Positions 9,184 through 19,052 of a stretch of DNA of 64,000 bases are shown piece by piece. The DNA is from Paraphoma chrysanthemicola (Eukaryota > Ascomycota > Dothideomycetes > Pleosporales > Phaeosphaeriaceae). The notes under the pieces were generated by a model. That model had not been told where the DNA came from. It saw only the letters and a list, made by a program, of their open reading frames with translations, and made no database searches. The first letter of the stretch is position 1, and each line of letters begins with the position of its first letter. The DNA is taken from contig JAGMWG010000030.1 in NCBI GenBank assembly GCA_020744225.1, positions 183,499-247,498 on the forward strand, written 5' to 3'. Both the position numbers and the translations under genes were made by a program.

Positions 9184-11880
9184 TTAGCTATGTGACAGCT
9201 TTAATCTTTTGCCTCTTCGTGTACTTGCGCTGCTGTCTGGCGTATTATGAGACTCAGTATGTCCATTTTGCCTTTGCGATGCAAGCGCTTTAGAATGATG
9301 TTGGCGACATGCGCGGGTAGTCGGGTGATCATTCCCAAGAACGGTATGGTAGGCAGCGCATGCTCTTTCATACAGAACAAGAGATTCATGGTAGTGGTGC
9401 CGATTGGCAAGGAGGTGGGCGAGGCAGTACACGCTCATCAGCGTGGCTGGATGCTCACGCCCGAGCACCGTCTCTTGCAGCGCCAGCGTCTGCCTGTTCA
9501 TCGCTTCCGCCGCCTCGTACTTGCCTTGGCGGAGCAGCACTCCCGCCAAGTTGCTCATGGTCGTCAGCGTCGATGGATGCTCAAGCCCGAGCACCGTCTC
9601 TTTCAGCGCCAGCGTCTGCCTGTTCATCGCTTCCGCCTCATCGTACCTACCCTGGTTGCTAAATGCTGATCCCACTTCATTCATACTTGCAAGTGTCTGG
9701 ATATGCTTCTTTCCTAAACTCTTTTCTCTCAACGATAATGCTCGTTGGTGCGTGGTTCCCGCTACTGAATACTGCCCAAGGGTTGCTTGACATCGTCCCA
9801 CCCGGTCTAGTAGCGAAGCCCTCGCTGTTTTCTCCACTGTGTCGCTCAGTCCAGCCACGTAGATTGCATGCGAGAGGTACGGCGTCCATACTTCCTTCCT
9901 TTCATGCCCGCCGTGTGGCACTAGCTCCTCTAATCGGGCCACTACTCTGCCCGCCCAAGTCGCCTGCTCACCATGACCCTCCAACCACCAGGCAGAGGCC
10001 ATGTGGACCAGCCGGTGCATATTGAAGAACTTCTCTTGGTCCAACTCTTGCGCTGTCTGCTGGCGCTCTGTGATAAAGGCGTATCCTGCTAATGTTCCAA
10101 GCGCTTTCACTTGCTGCACCCGCGAGCCTCCACGAGGTAGCAGAGACTGAGGAATGTCGATGCGATCGATGCACGCCATGAACGAAAGGTACTCCGCAGC
10201 AAGCCTGTCTTGCCTCTGTATTTGATCAAAGGAGATATGCCACGTCTTTGCAACCGTGCTGTCCATCTCCCGGTACCTGCTAGGGTCTTCGAAGCGCTCG
10301 CTGAAAAGCTCAGACTCGGTGCTAGTATGCCGGAACAACGATATGTACCCGGACACGGATATGTCATTGTTGTTGATGAAAGCGGCTGCCTGCACGATAG
10401 CAAGCGGAAGATATGTAAGTATCCCCAGCAGTTCATCAACAGCAGTCTCGTCATCAAGCAACGCTTGCTTCGTCAACCGTCGCGCTAGCAGCTGCTGAGC
10501 TTCAGCTTTACTCATGTCATTCAGCTCCAAGACGCTGCTTGGCGTTAGATCTCCGGCCACCTTCCTACTACGAGTAGTAAAGAGGATGGTGCCGCTATTG
10601 CTGTGCGGGAGACAGTCGCTTAGTCGAGTGAACATCGCGTCGTTATCTGCGGTCCCTAACAGAACTCTGGAGTCGTCAGCATTATCGACTATCATCAGCC
10701 AGTCACCCAAGGCCCCTGAGCTCAGCGCGTCCTTGACCAGCTTCCTAATGTCCGCATTATCTTCGGTGATCCCTAGCACACCGAGGCGGATTCCGATCTC
10801 GCGATAGGCAAGCTCGAAGCTCTCTCGGCTGATGGCCGGCACCCAGAAGACCATGTGTCTAGCATGTCGCACTAGCGCGCGATATGCAAACTCAAGGGCA
10901 AGCGCTGACTTCCCGCAACCCCCGAGGCCATATATTGTCATGCGTCGGTGGGTGTTTGAGGGAAGAAGGGATTGTTCGAGAGATCGAAGTTGCTCTTCTC
11001 GTCCGACGAAGAGCTCGTTTCTTGGGAAAGGCAATACCGGTAACACTAGACTCTGTTAGCTGCACGTCGCTTATATAGAGAGTATTGCGTTGCACGAAGA
11101 CGCACCAGACAAGTCATGCAGCCTTGCTGTTCCCTGCCCTTGCTGCCGCCTCTCTATCTCCTCTCTCAACCGTAGAGCCGCGTATGCTTCCCCTTCTCCA
11201 TATATAAGCGACAAGAATACCCCAAAGATGCCCAGCAAACAGTATACTTTATCCTCCTTCAACGTCGTCGTGCGTTGGGCCGCCCAGCTCATCCGCTCCT
11301 CAACGCTGAACCCAGCAAGACTTTTGCCTCGTAATGCTCCAGTAGCAATTTTGGTGATCTTATGGATTTCCTGCTCCAACGATATTCTGCTACCCAACCG
11401 CTTACCGTTCTTAGAGAAGAACTCAACGCACGGCGGCGCCAGAAGCTCTTGCAATGTCCAGCCTCGTGTGAACCATTGGCTGCGTCGAAAGGCTTCCGCC
11501 CACATTATCCGGAACACCTCAGCGTCGGCGACCTCCTCCGGCACAACAACATCTGATAGATATACATAGCACTTGGATGCACGCTGGTACCAGCGGAACA
11601 TGGAGTTGATGGCTGTACTAAGCTCATGGCTGGTAGACTTGTCGATGCAGCAGGTATCGACCCAGAAGTACTGGAGGCCATCCGCTGCCGCTCGTCCGCC
11701 GCAGAAGCGGATTTTGTCATAGCCAGTCTTGTCCTTCCCTGTACCCGCCACCAGCTCGTTGTATGTGACCTCCTGACCCTCCGTCCAGGTGTGCGATAGG
11801 ATGGCATACGGAGGAGGGTTTTCGTCGTTGAAAGAGGCCACTTCGAAGTCGCCGCTCGATAAGCGTCTCAGTAGGCGCAT
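9184..11880 (-). CDS. HET-NB-ARC-TPR NLR protein (element A cargo)
   Basis: An 878-residue NLR-type receptor expected to act in non-self recognition and cell death. Exon 1 is 11880-11106 and exon 2 is 11045-9184. The 60-base phase-1 intron has a GTGCGT donor, GCTAAC branch and TCTAG acceptor, and joins the HET exon to LPVLPFPRNELFVGREEQL. HET domain, residues 1-258: YAILSHTW, VDTCCIDKS, RGWTLQELLAP. NB-ARC: Walker A GLGGCGKSALALEF (about residue 297) and Walker B DWLMIVDNADD (about 371). Then about four TPR units of 42 residues, far fewer than its sister in element E, and a basic tail RRGKRLKL. The start ATG (11880) gives the usual MRLL N-terminus. The minus-strand signals agree exactly with those of the element E gene. 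Confidence 0.85.
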
Positions 11881-11949
11881 CACGACGCCTGCATGCTCCC
11901 CCAGGACACGCGCGCAGAATGTGGGTCGAGTATGATCGCGGTGCAAGCG

Positions 11950-12300
11950 TAGTATCGGAGAGAGCTAGAATGCGCAGAGCAACAGTGCATGTCGCTCGAG
12001 CTGCCAGAGGAGGTGCATCAACAGAATGCATCGAGCAGGCTGCCAGCTGGGGTTCGATGGGCGCTCAGGGCTGTGTGTTCGAGCTCAGCCGCTAGCTCTA
12101 TGTGCGCGAGGGGCTCAGCGCTGACGTGCAGCCTCGCCGTTGCCCCTTCTTCTGCGAGTCTGGTAATTAGATGGCATTCAACAGAGGATTTTGCACAGTA
12201 TCTTCATACTATTGGGTTTGGTTTGGATCGCATAACATGCAATTCTAGGCTCGCAAACAGAACATTGTGGATTCAAGACTTGCACATTGCAACGCTAGTT
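11950..12300 (-). promoter_or_regulatory. Conserved 5' leader of the element A NLR gene
   Basis: The sequence upstream of the HET exon is clearly related to the stretch upstream of the element E gene (35890-36277). Shared blocks include TGCATCGAGCAGGCTGCCAG, CAGGGCTGTGTG and GAGGGGCTCAGCG-type runs on the plus strand. Because it is conserved outside the coding and terminal-repeat parts, it probably includes promoter or leader sequence that travels with the cargo. Confidence 0.4.
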
Positions 12301-12309
12301 GTAGGCGGT

Positions 12310-12809
12310 TGGGCTTGTCATGCTTGAGGCGTGCCCGAGTCAGGCTGGGCAGTATCCGAAGCTGATGTCAGCATTTTCCGGATACAGCTAGTCCGCTCTT
12401 GGCTTCTCCGTACCCTTAGTACGTGGGAGCTCTCGTCTGTCGACTCCGCTTGATGAGGCAGTAAATCACTACCGAAGCACAACCAGCTCAAATATCTAGC
12501 TGCTGTGCTCGGGATACAGTCTTTTCTTGTCTGTATACAGCTTGACACAGCTTTAGACAAGATGCACGAAATTTCTAGTAGATCCGAGGCTGGCCGGAGT
12601 GACGCGATTGCGTATGCCTGCAGTGAATCGTAGTATTGTAGGCTAAGCAGAAGTATTCTGTATAAGCCATGGAGCTCAGGCAAAGCTCAAGGTTCTAGGT
12701 ATCTATCCCGAGACTATCTGCGCTTCTCAGTCGTTGTTGACTTTATTGTGATAGAAAGTATCGAGAGCGGCCCGTTACGCAGGGTGTCCCGCCACACAGG
12801 GATGGACTT
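12310..12809. repeat. Element A right terminal inverted repeat
   Basis: Reverse-complement partner of 8483-8990. It also matches element E's right repeat (42990-43498) closely, for example CGAGTCAGGCTGGGCAGTAT and TGTATACAGCTTGACACAGC. The inner limit is approximate. Confidence 0.65.
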
Positions 12810-12811
12810 TA

Positions 12812-13740
12812 GATACTCTCGGAATAGTAGCCTTATGCTATAAAGTCTATTCTCTCCTGATATCTTTGAGAAATAGGTTCTGTTCACCGTGCAATACGAC
12901 AATTTGCGATGAGCGTCATGCGACCGCCTCGCTTTGGCTGGCAGTAAGTGCGTCGAAAGCTCATGCATCTTGTCAAAAGTCCACCAACCTACACCATGCT
13001 ATATTATCATCCTATCCCGAGCACTTCGCTTAAGCGCGAGAGGTTGTCGTGCGTCTGTGCTAAATGCAAGTCCGCCTTCTAGAAGTGCCAGAGAAAGAGG
13101 CCCTGCATGCCTTGCTTAAAGCAGCTTAGCTGTAATCTATCGCTGCCGACGCTAGATCTGTGGCTGTGTGGCTGTGTGGGCCATGTGGCTGTTTGCCGCT
13201 TTTGCCAAGCGCTCCAGGCACCCGAAAACCAGCTCGGATTGGGAGCAGGGCTGGGTTTGACGGCCCTGGCGTATAGCTCATGCCGACGAACACACCCAGC
13301 ACCTAAACCGCAATCAGCTTCCGATACAGCCATCGTGCAACTTCGAGGCACAGTGTAATGCACGATTATAGCTATCGCGAACGCTTACATGCCCTCGAGA
13401 TAAACCGTCGCGCCGCCCTCCAGCTCCGCAGGCCCGCCGTTAATCCCTCGTCCGACCTAGCACGTCCTCGTCCTTCTCGAGCACATCGCAACCGATATAT
13501 ATATACGTATGATGCAGATACCAAGATCCAAGTCCAGGCTTCAGCAAGCAGAGTAAGTGTTACTGGAAAGACGCCGTCGTTGCACGCACACCCAAAGGGG
13601 AAAAGGGTCTGCATATCATGGGGATACAGCTGTCGTACTGTTATACAACGAATGGCTCCTTGCACAAACACTGCAATCATCGGGGCCGTATAGCGCTTGG
13701 TATGGTAGAGGAGGAATCTGATGATAACCACGCTTGGTAA
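12812..13740. repeat. Element B left subterminal inverted repeat
   Basis: About 0.9 kb. It is the reverse complement of the right end of element C (27360-28130), with blocks such as GTGCAATACGACAATTTGC and GACCGCCTCGCTTTGG, and a GC-rich block around GGGCCATGTGGCTGTTTGCC. Its inner part also matches element D's repeat (29230-29370), for example GACGCCGTCGTTGCA and GGGGCCGTA. This shows that B, C and D share one terminal architecture. Confidence 0.65.
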
Positions 13741-14153
13741 GGTACTGCACGCTATCTGAACTTGCATGCCGTCCTCTGTCACCGGCAGTCGTTCTTATAT
13801 TCCTTCGCAATGTCATCCAATCTGGATATCCATGGCAAGGCTGTGACCAGAGCGCGTCGGGGCCGTCCTCCTTACTAGTGGTGGCAACATTAAATACCAA
13901 ACCATCCTCGTGCTATTTGATGTGCCTTACGAACACGCTTAATTGGATTGCGAAAGGCTCAGCCACTTTGCGCCGCCTCAGCTACAAAGGCGCAGGCACA
14001 GGAGGGGAACTTCAGGTGCCAAGACATCAGCTGAGAGGCCTAAGGTTCTGCTCTTCCTCACGGCCTAGCTACCTATCTGCGCAGGTAAATGCACACTCCC
14101 AGCTCACTCTATTGTTCACATGACTTGACGAAAGACCGGGTCGGGCCCGATTT

Positions 14154-17100
14154 ATGCCAGAAGAGACGATGGATCCGATATGGGCTGTGACATGGGCTGC
14201 TATATACCATCAGGTGGTGAAGAGCATCCCATACTGCCATCCTTCAATTCCACCAGGGAACGACAGCATTCGCTTGCTTCGCCTAATTCCAAACAGAAAC
14301 AAGTCTGCTATTATCGAATGCGAGCTGCTCAACTGCTCTCTAGAACCGGGTAAAGGTACTCACCTATACGAAGCGTTATCCTACGTATGGGGCAACCCAA
14401 TTGAGATTGTGCCTATCTTCATAGATGGTCGTATCTTGTCTGTTACAACGAACCTCTACGCCGCGCTATTACGCCTTCGGGATCGCGATATCGCTCGAAC
14501 TGTCTGGATAGATGCTATTTGCATCGACCAAGCCAATCAGGAAGAGAAGGAGCGCCAGATTCAGTCTATGGCGAAAATCTATGGTCATGCGAGCCGTGTA
14601 ATTGTTTGGCTTGGAGAGGCGGCAGACGATAGCGATCTAGCGCTCGAAGCGATACGCCTTGCTGGGGCCAAGAAGTCTACGAACTCTTTAGACAGCGAGA
14701 GAATCCAGCAAGCAGTTCTTGCGCTGCTTCAACGGCCATGGTTTCGGCGCATCTGGGTATGCCATCAGACACTTATAACATTCATACGAATTACTAAAAG
14801 TGATATAGATACTCCAAGAAGTTGCCGCAGCTCGACATGTCTTGATTACGTGTGGATCTGAGAGAATTGACGGATACGCCTTCTGCTTAGGTATTGATTC
14901 ATCAAAGAGCTTCTACGAAGCTTACCCAGACTTACAGGGGTTGATACGTTCAGTAATCTATCTAATCAGAGAAGCGATCTTCAGGCCTAGCTACTCAATG
15001 AGTAGTTCAAGCAGGTCGTCTCTGGATATTTGTCCACTAGGCGAGTTGATGGACATGTACCATGCCCATGAGGCTACCAAGCGCCACGATAAGGTGTATG
15101 CCTTGCTCGGCATGAGCTCGGATGATCTCAGCAAAGTTGACCTGTTGCCTGACTACGGAGTTCCATGGGAGGAGCTCTTGCAGCGATTGGCCAAGTTTCT
15201 TCTCTCTGAAAAGATATCTGTGGAGGCTTGCCGGGATAGGGAGATTGCAGTAATCAAGAGCAAGGGCCGTATTCTTGGTAAGGTCACCTCAGTACAGAGC
15301 AATATGGCTCGAGATGACAGACAGGGTGTGGATGTCACGTTCAAGAACATACCAGGACAGCCAGAAGATATAAGAGATAGTAGCGCTCACTGGACTCTCC
15401 ATGTCTCGGCAAAATCCATCCAAGAGGGAGACCTAATCTGCCTTCTTCAGGGAGCTTCAAAGCCTGCGATTATCAGATCGAGGGAAGATCATTTTACTAT
15501 TGTCAAAGTCGGAGTCACTCCTCTAAAAGATGTACAAAAGGGGAGTGGATATAGCAAGTGGTCCAATTTTTCGCAAAGCTTCACCCGCGATTTTGTACTT
15601 ATCTGGGACTGGGAAAGTTCATCAGACAAGTTACAAGAACTAGGAGAATACGAAACCCTGATACTCAAAAGCAAAGGGGTGCCGAAACATCCCAAGACAG
15701 AGCTAGGAAGCCATCTAGACAAAGCAACGCGAACATGGAACGTTGCGCTAATACTAGGAGATGTGGAAGAGTATGGAAAGGCGGAAGAGAGGCTTCGAGA
15801 AGCAGTAGAAGGATATGAGAGGGCGTTAGGAAAAAAGAATTCGTACACTATGAGAAGTCAATACGGTCAGACGCCGCTATTGTGGGCCGCAGGGAACGGG
15901 TACGATGCGGTAGTTAACCTATTACTTGCGAGTGATGGCATTGATCCGGACTTAAAGGACCGTCGATACGGACAGACGCCGCTGTGGTGGGCGGCGCAGG
16001 GAGGGCACGAGGCAGTGGTCGAGCGACTGCTGAAGACGGGCAAGGTCGACGTCAATTCAAAGGATAATCGACACGGGCAGACGCCGGTGTGGTGGGCGGC
16101 GAAAGGAGAGTACGAGGCCGTGGTCGAGCGACTGCTAGAGACAGACAAGGTCGACGTCAACTCAAAGCATCATCAATACGGACAGACGTTGTTGTTGTGG
16201 GCAGTGAAGAGAGGGCACGAGGCCGTGGTCAAGCTGCTGCTAGAGAAAGGCAAGGTCGACGTCAACTCAAAGGATAATCAATACGAACAGACGCCGCTGT
16301 GGTGGGCGGCGAAGGGAGGGCACGAGGCCGTGGTCAGGCTGCTGCTAGAGACAGACAAGGTCGACGTCAACTCAAAGCATGATCAATACGGACAGACGCC
16401 GCTTGAGCTGGCGGCAGAGGGAGGACATGAGGCCGTGGTCAGGCTGCTGCTAGAGAAAGGCAAGGTCGACGTCAACTCAAAGCATAATCAATACGGACAG
16501 ACGCCGCTGTGGTGGGCGGCGAAGGGAGGGCACGAGGCCGTGGTTAAGCTGCTGCTAGAGACAGGCAAGGTCGATGTCAACTCAAAGGATAATGAATACG
16601 GACAGACGCCGCTGTGGTGGGCGGCGAAAGGAGGGCACGAGGCAGTGGTTGAGCGACTGCTGAAGACAGGCAAAGTCAACGTCAATTCAAAGGATAATCG
16701 ACACGGGCAGACGCCGCTGTGGTGGGCGGCGAAGGGAGGGCATGAGGCCGTAGTTAGGCTGCTGCTAGAGACAGGCAAGGTCGACGTCAACTCAAAGGAT
16801 AATGAATACGGGCAGACGCTGCTATTGTGGGCGGCAAGGGGAGGGCATAAGGCCGTGGTCAAGCGGCTGGTAAAGACGGGCAAGGTCGACATCAATTCAA
16901 AGGACAATCAATACGGACAGACGCCGCTGTGGTGGGCGGCGAAGGGAGGGCACGAGGCAGTGGTCGAGCGACTTCTAAAGACGGGCAAGGTCGACGTCAA
17001 CTCAAAGGATAATGAATACGGACAGACGCCGCTTGAGCTGGCGGCAGAGGGAGGGCATGAGGCCGTGGTCAGGCTGCTGCTAGAGACAGGCAAGGTCGAT

Positions 17101-17622
17101 GTCAACTCAAAGGATAATCAATACGGACAGACGCCGCTGTGGTGGGCGGCGAAGAGAGGGCACGAGGCCGTGGTTAAGCTGCTGCTAGAGACAGGCAAGG
17201 TCGATGTCAACTCAAAGGATAATGAATACGGACAGACGCCGCTGTGGTGGGCGGCGAAAGGAGGGCACGAGGCAGTGGTCGAGCGACTGCTGAAGACGGG
17301 CAAGGTCGACGTCAATTCAAAGGATAATCGACACGGGCAGACGCCGCTGTGGTGGGCGGCGAAAGGAGGGCACGAGGCCGTGGTCGAGCGACTGCTGAAG
17401 ACGGGCAAGGTCGACGTCAATTCAAAGGATAATCAACACGGACAGACACCACTGTGGTGGGCGGCGAAGGGAGGGCACGAGGCCGTGGTCAAGCTGCTGC
17501 TAGAGACAGGCAAAGTCTACGTCAACTCAAAGGATAATCAATACAGACAGACGCCGCTTAACCTAGCGGCAGAGGGAGGGCACGAGGCTGTGGTTAAGTT
17601 GCTGTTACTAAGCAATATCTAA
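14154..17622 (+). CDS. HET-ankyrin protein (element B cargo)
   Basis: 1138 residues in two exons, 14154-14756 and 14809-17622. The 52-base phase-0 intron (GTATGC donor, ATATAG acceptor) restores the HET motif RRIW-ILQEVAAARHV, which either frame alone breaks. HET domain: YEALSYVWG (about residue 73), WIDAICIDQ (about 117), then the HAHEATKRHDKVYALLG block. Next come a linker of about 150 residues and a TPR-like helical pair (AEERLREAVEGYERALG, about 520). Then follow 17 ankyrin repeats of 35 residues, almost identical to one another (consensus YGQTPLWWAAKGGHEAVV). No nucleotide-binding domain is present, so this is a HET-ankyrin protein rather than an NLR. HET proteins trigger incompatibility cell death; the ankyrin array is the presumed recognition part. 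An in-frame ATG at 14169 is an alternative start. Confidence 0.85.
15865..17610 (+). repeat. Tandem 105-bp ankyrin-coding repeats, about 17 units
   Basis: Each unit codes one 35-residue ankyrin repeat. Many units differ by only a few bases, and variation is concentrated at a few positions (LELAAE versus LWWAAK, ERLLKT versus KLLLET). This is the high-internal-conservation pattern seen in fungal NLR repeat arrays, kept by unequal exchange or conversion. Confidence 0.9.
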
Positions 17623-17649
17623 TATCAATCTACTATATGTTCTCTAACC

Positions 17650-17926
17650 ATACGACCCTACTAACTAGCTTGATAAGCTTTTAGACAGATTCACGAAACT
17701 TCAAGGGGGTCCGAGGCAGTCCGAGGTGGCAGTGTCGTACGGGTCAGCCGCGAATTGTGGTATTGTAAAGTCAGCAAGAACGCTACGACGAAGATACCAG
17801 GTGCACAAGGCGCTGAGAAGACTAGGAGTCTATTCCGAGATTATTTGAGCTATGCGATTGTTGTTGGTGTTGTTACGCGACTGCCGTTCCGCCACGGCGG
17901 GTATTCCGTTACGCAGGGATGGACGT
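17650..17926. repeat. Element B right terminal repeat
   Basis: Matches the right end of element D (35050-35306): TTTTAGA-AGAT, GTCCGAGG, AATT-TGGTATTG, GTCTATTCCGAG, then GTTCCGC-ACGGCGGGT-TTCCG and the tip GTTACGCAGGGATGGACGT. TA follows at 17927. Confidence 0.7.
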
Positions 17927-17935
17927 TACCTAATT

Positions 17936-18376
17936 GGCTGGCGTGATTTGTCCCCCCGTTTTTGAGATTTGTCCCCCGCCGAAGTACCGAATTGCCTTAC
18001 ATCCACACAACTTAACACCAGCAAGATTGCAAGTGCGTTTTTGATTGTCAAATAATACTCCAGGGCCTCAGAAAGCTTCCCTGAGAATCTCAAGCCAAAA
18101 TTCGGTCTGTGTTGCGAATCAATTGCATGTTAAAGTTGGTGACATTTTGGAAGAAATCGACAACTTCAACTCGCTTTGACTCGTTCCCATCGCCTCAGAA
18201 ATTCTCAAAACATAGGGGGCAGGTACTTTGGTGTATGCGAAACGTATTTCTAGCTTGAAAGATAAAAATTACACGTGGTGTTGCGGTGGTATTGCATTGC
18301 GGAGCGCAAGAGCTGCCATTTTCGGTACTTCGGCGGGGGACAAATCTCAAAAACGGGGGGACAAATCACGCCAGCC
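17936..18376. mobile_element. 441-bp MITE with 56-bp perfect terminal inverted repeats
   Basis: Both ends read GGCTGGCGTGATTTGTCCCC inward and stay perfectly inverted for about 56 bases. The repeat itself contains two copies of ATTTGTCCCCC. The element is flanked by a perfect 9-bp duplication TACCTAATT at 17927-17935 and 18377-18385. Nine bases fits Mutator-type (MULE) non-autonomous elements; hAT would give eight. It has no coding capacity. It sits one base after the right tip of element B, its target duplication starting at B's flanking TA. Confidence 0.9.
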
Positions 18377-18385
18377 TACCTAATT

Positions 18386-19052
18386 TTCTTACCTAACGTT
18401 AATTGTGATATAACCTACTTGAATATAGCTCTGCTCCAACATCTTTGCAGGAAAATATCCTCCTAATTTTGGGATTAATTTTGCTGAGAATTTACTCTGC
18501 TTCCAGATTAGCTACTGTTGAGTTTTGTTGATTTCTGTTACACCTTTCCTAGTGTCAGTTCGGTAATACTTCTTGTCGAGGAAAGTTTGCTGTCTTAGTC
18601 CCCGCCATCGCTGCTTATGTGTGCTATCAGGATGGATGGCCGACCCGCTCCGGCTACAGGGTTGTTGAAGAGGGTGATAAATTGTTAACTAGAGTGAGAA
18701 AAGAGAGGGAGTCTTGGCCGCTTGATTGTTCGGAGGCAGTGAATGGATTGTTAAGAGCTATGCAGTTGACAGCGGAGCTACAGACACTTACAAATGCGGC
18801 TTCTACCTGGGATATTGAATTACGACAGGCTGCCTTCAGCCTTTTCAATCGAACAGGATACGAGAGCAAGTAGAACATTCTCAGAGCTAGGTATAGAATT
18901 GCAGGCTAAATCTGTATCTCATTTATGAGGGATCAGGAAGGAACATAGTTTCATATTTCTCACACATATGTTATGCAACGCCCAAGAGGATCGCCCGTGC
19001 TGAAAGTCGAAGTTGCCCACACTCCACGTTTCATACCAAAAGTCCCCAATCA
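18386..19052. other. Stretch between MITE and T5orf172 gene
   Basis: Contains an 84-codon plus-strand frame (18619-18873) of no recognisable family. At 18639-18648 it has GCCGACCCGC followed by a CCGGCTACAGGGTTG block, related to the inner terminal repeat of element D (34020 onward). It may be a scrap of another element of this family. Confidence 0.4.

Larger units (their letters stand above)
8483..12809. mobile_element. Element A: inverted-repeat element carrying a HET-NB-ARC-TPR gene
   Basis: A 4.3-kb unit. The left tip is ACGTCCATCCCTGTGTGGCG preceded by TA (8481-8482). The right tip is its reverse complement with one changed base (GGACTT instead of GGACGT), followed by TA (12810-12811). 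The inverted repeats continue inward about 500 bp with moderate divergence. Cargo is a single NLR gene on the minus strand, and there is no transposase. The right tip butts directly onto the truncated left end of element B, so A appears to have landed in or replaced B's tip. It is closest to element E in both terminal sequence and cargo. Confidence 0.7.
12812..17926. mobile_element. Element B: HET-ankyrin element with truncated left tip
   Basis: The right end is a complete tip ending GCAGGGATGGACGT at 17926, followed by TA. The left end begins at 12812 with TCTCGGAATAG, which in intact relatives (elements C and D) lies about 90 bases inside the tip. The outermost left sequence is gone, exactly where element A ends. 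Terminal sequence is of the C/D type. Cargo is one HET-ankyrin gene on the plus strand. The two ends match each other only at family level. Confidence 0.6.

Noticed and set aside
14154..17622. Element B receptor as a classical NLR
   Set aside because: No Walker A or B motif lies between the HET domain and the ankyrin array, so it is a HET-ankyrin protein.
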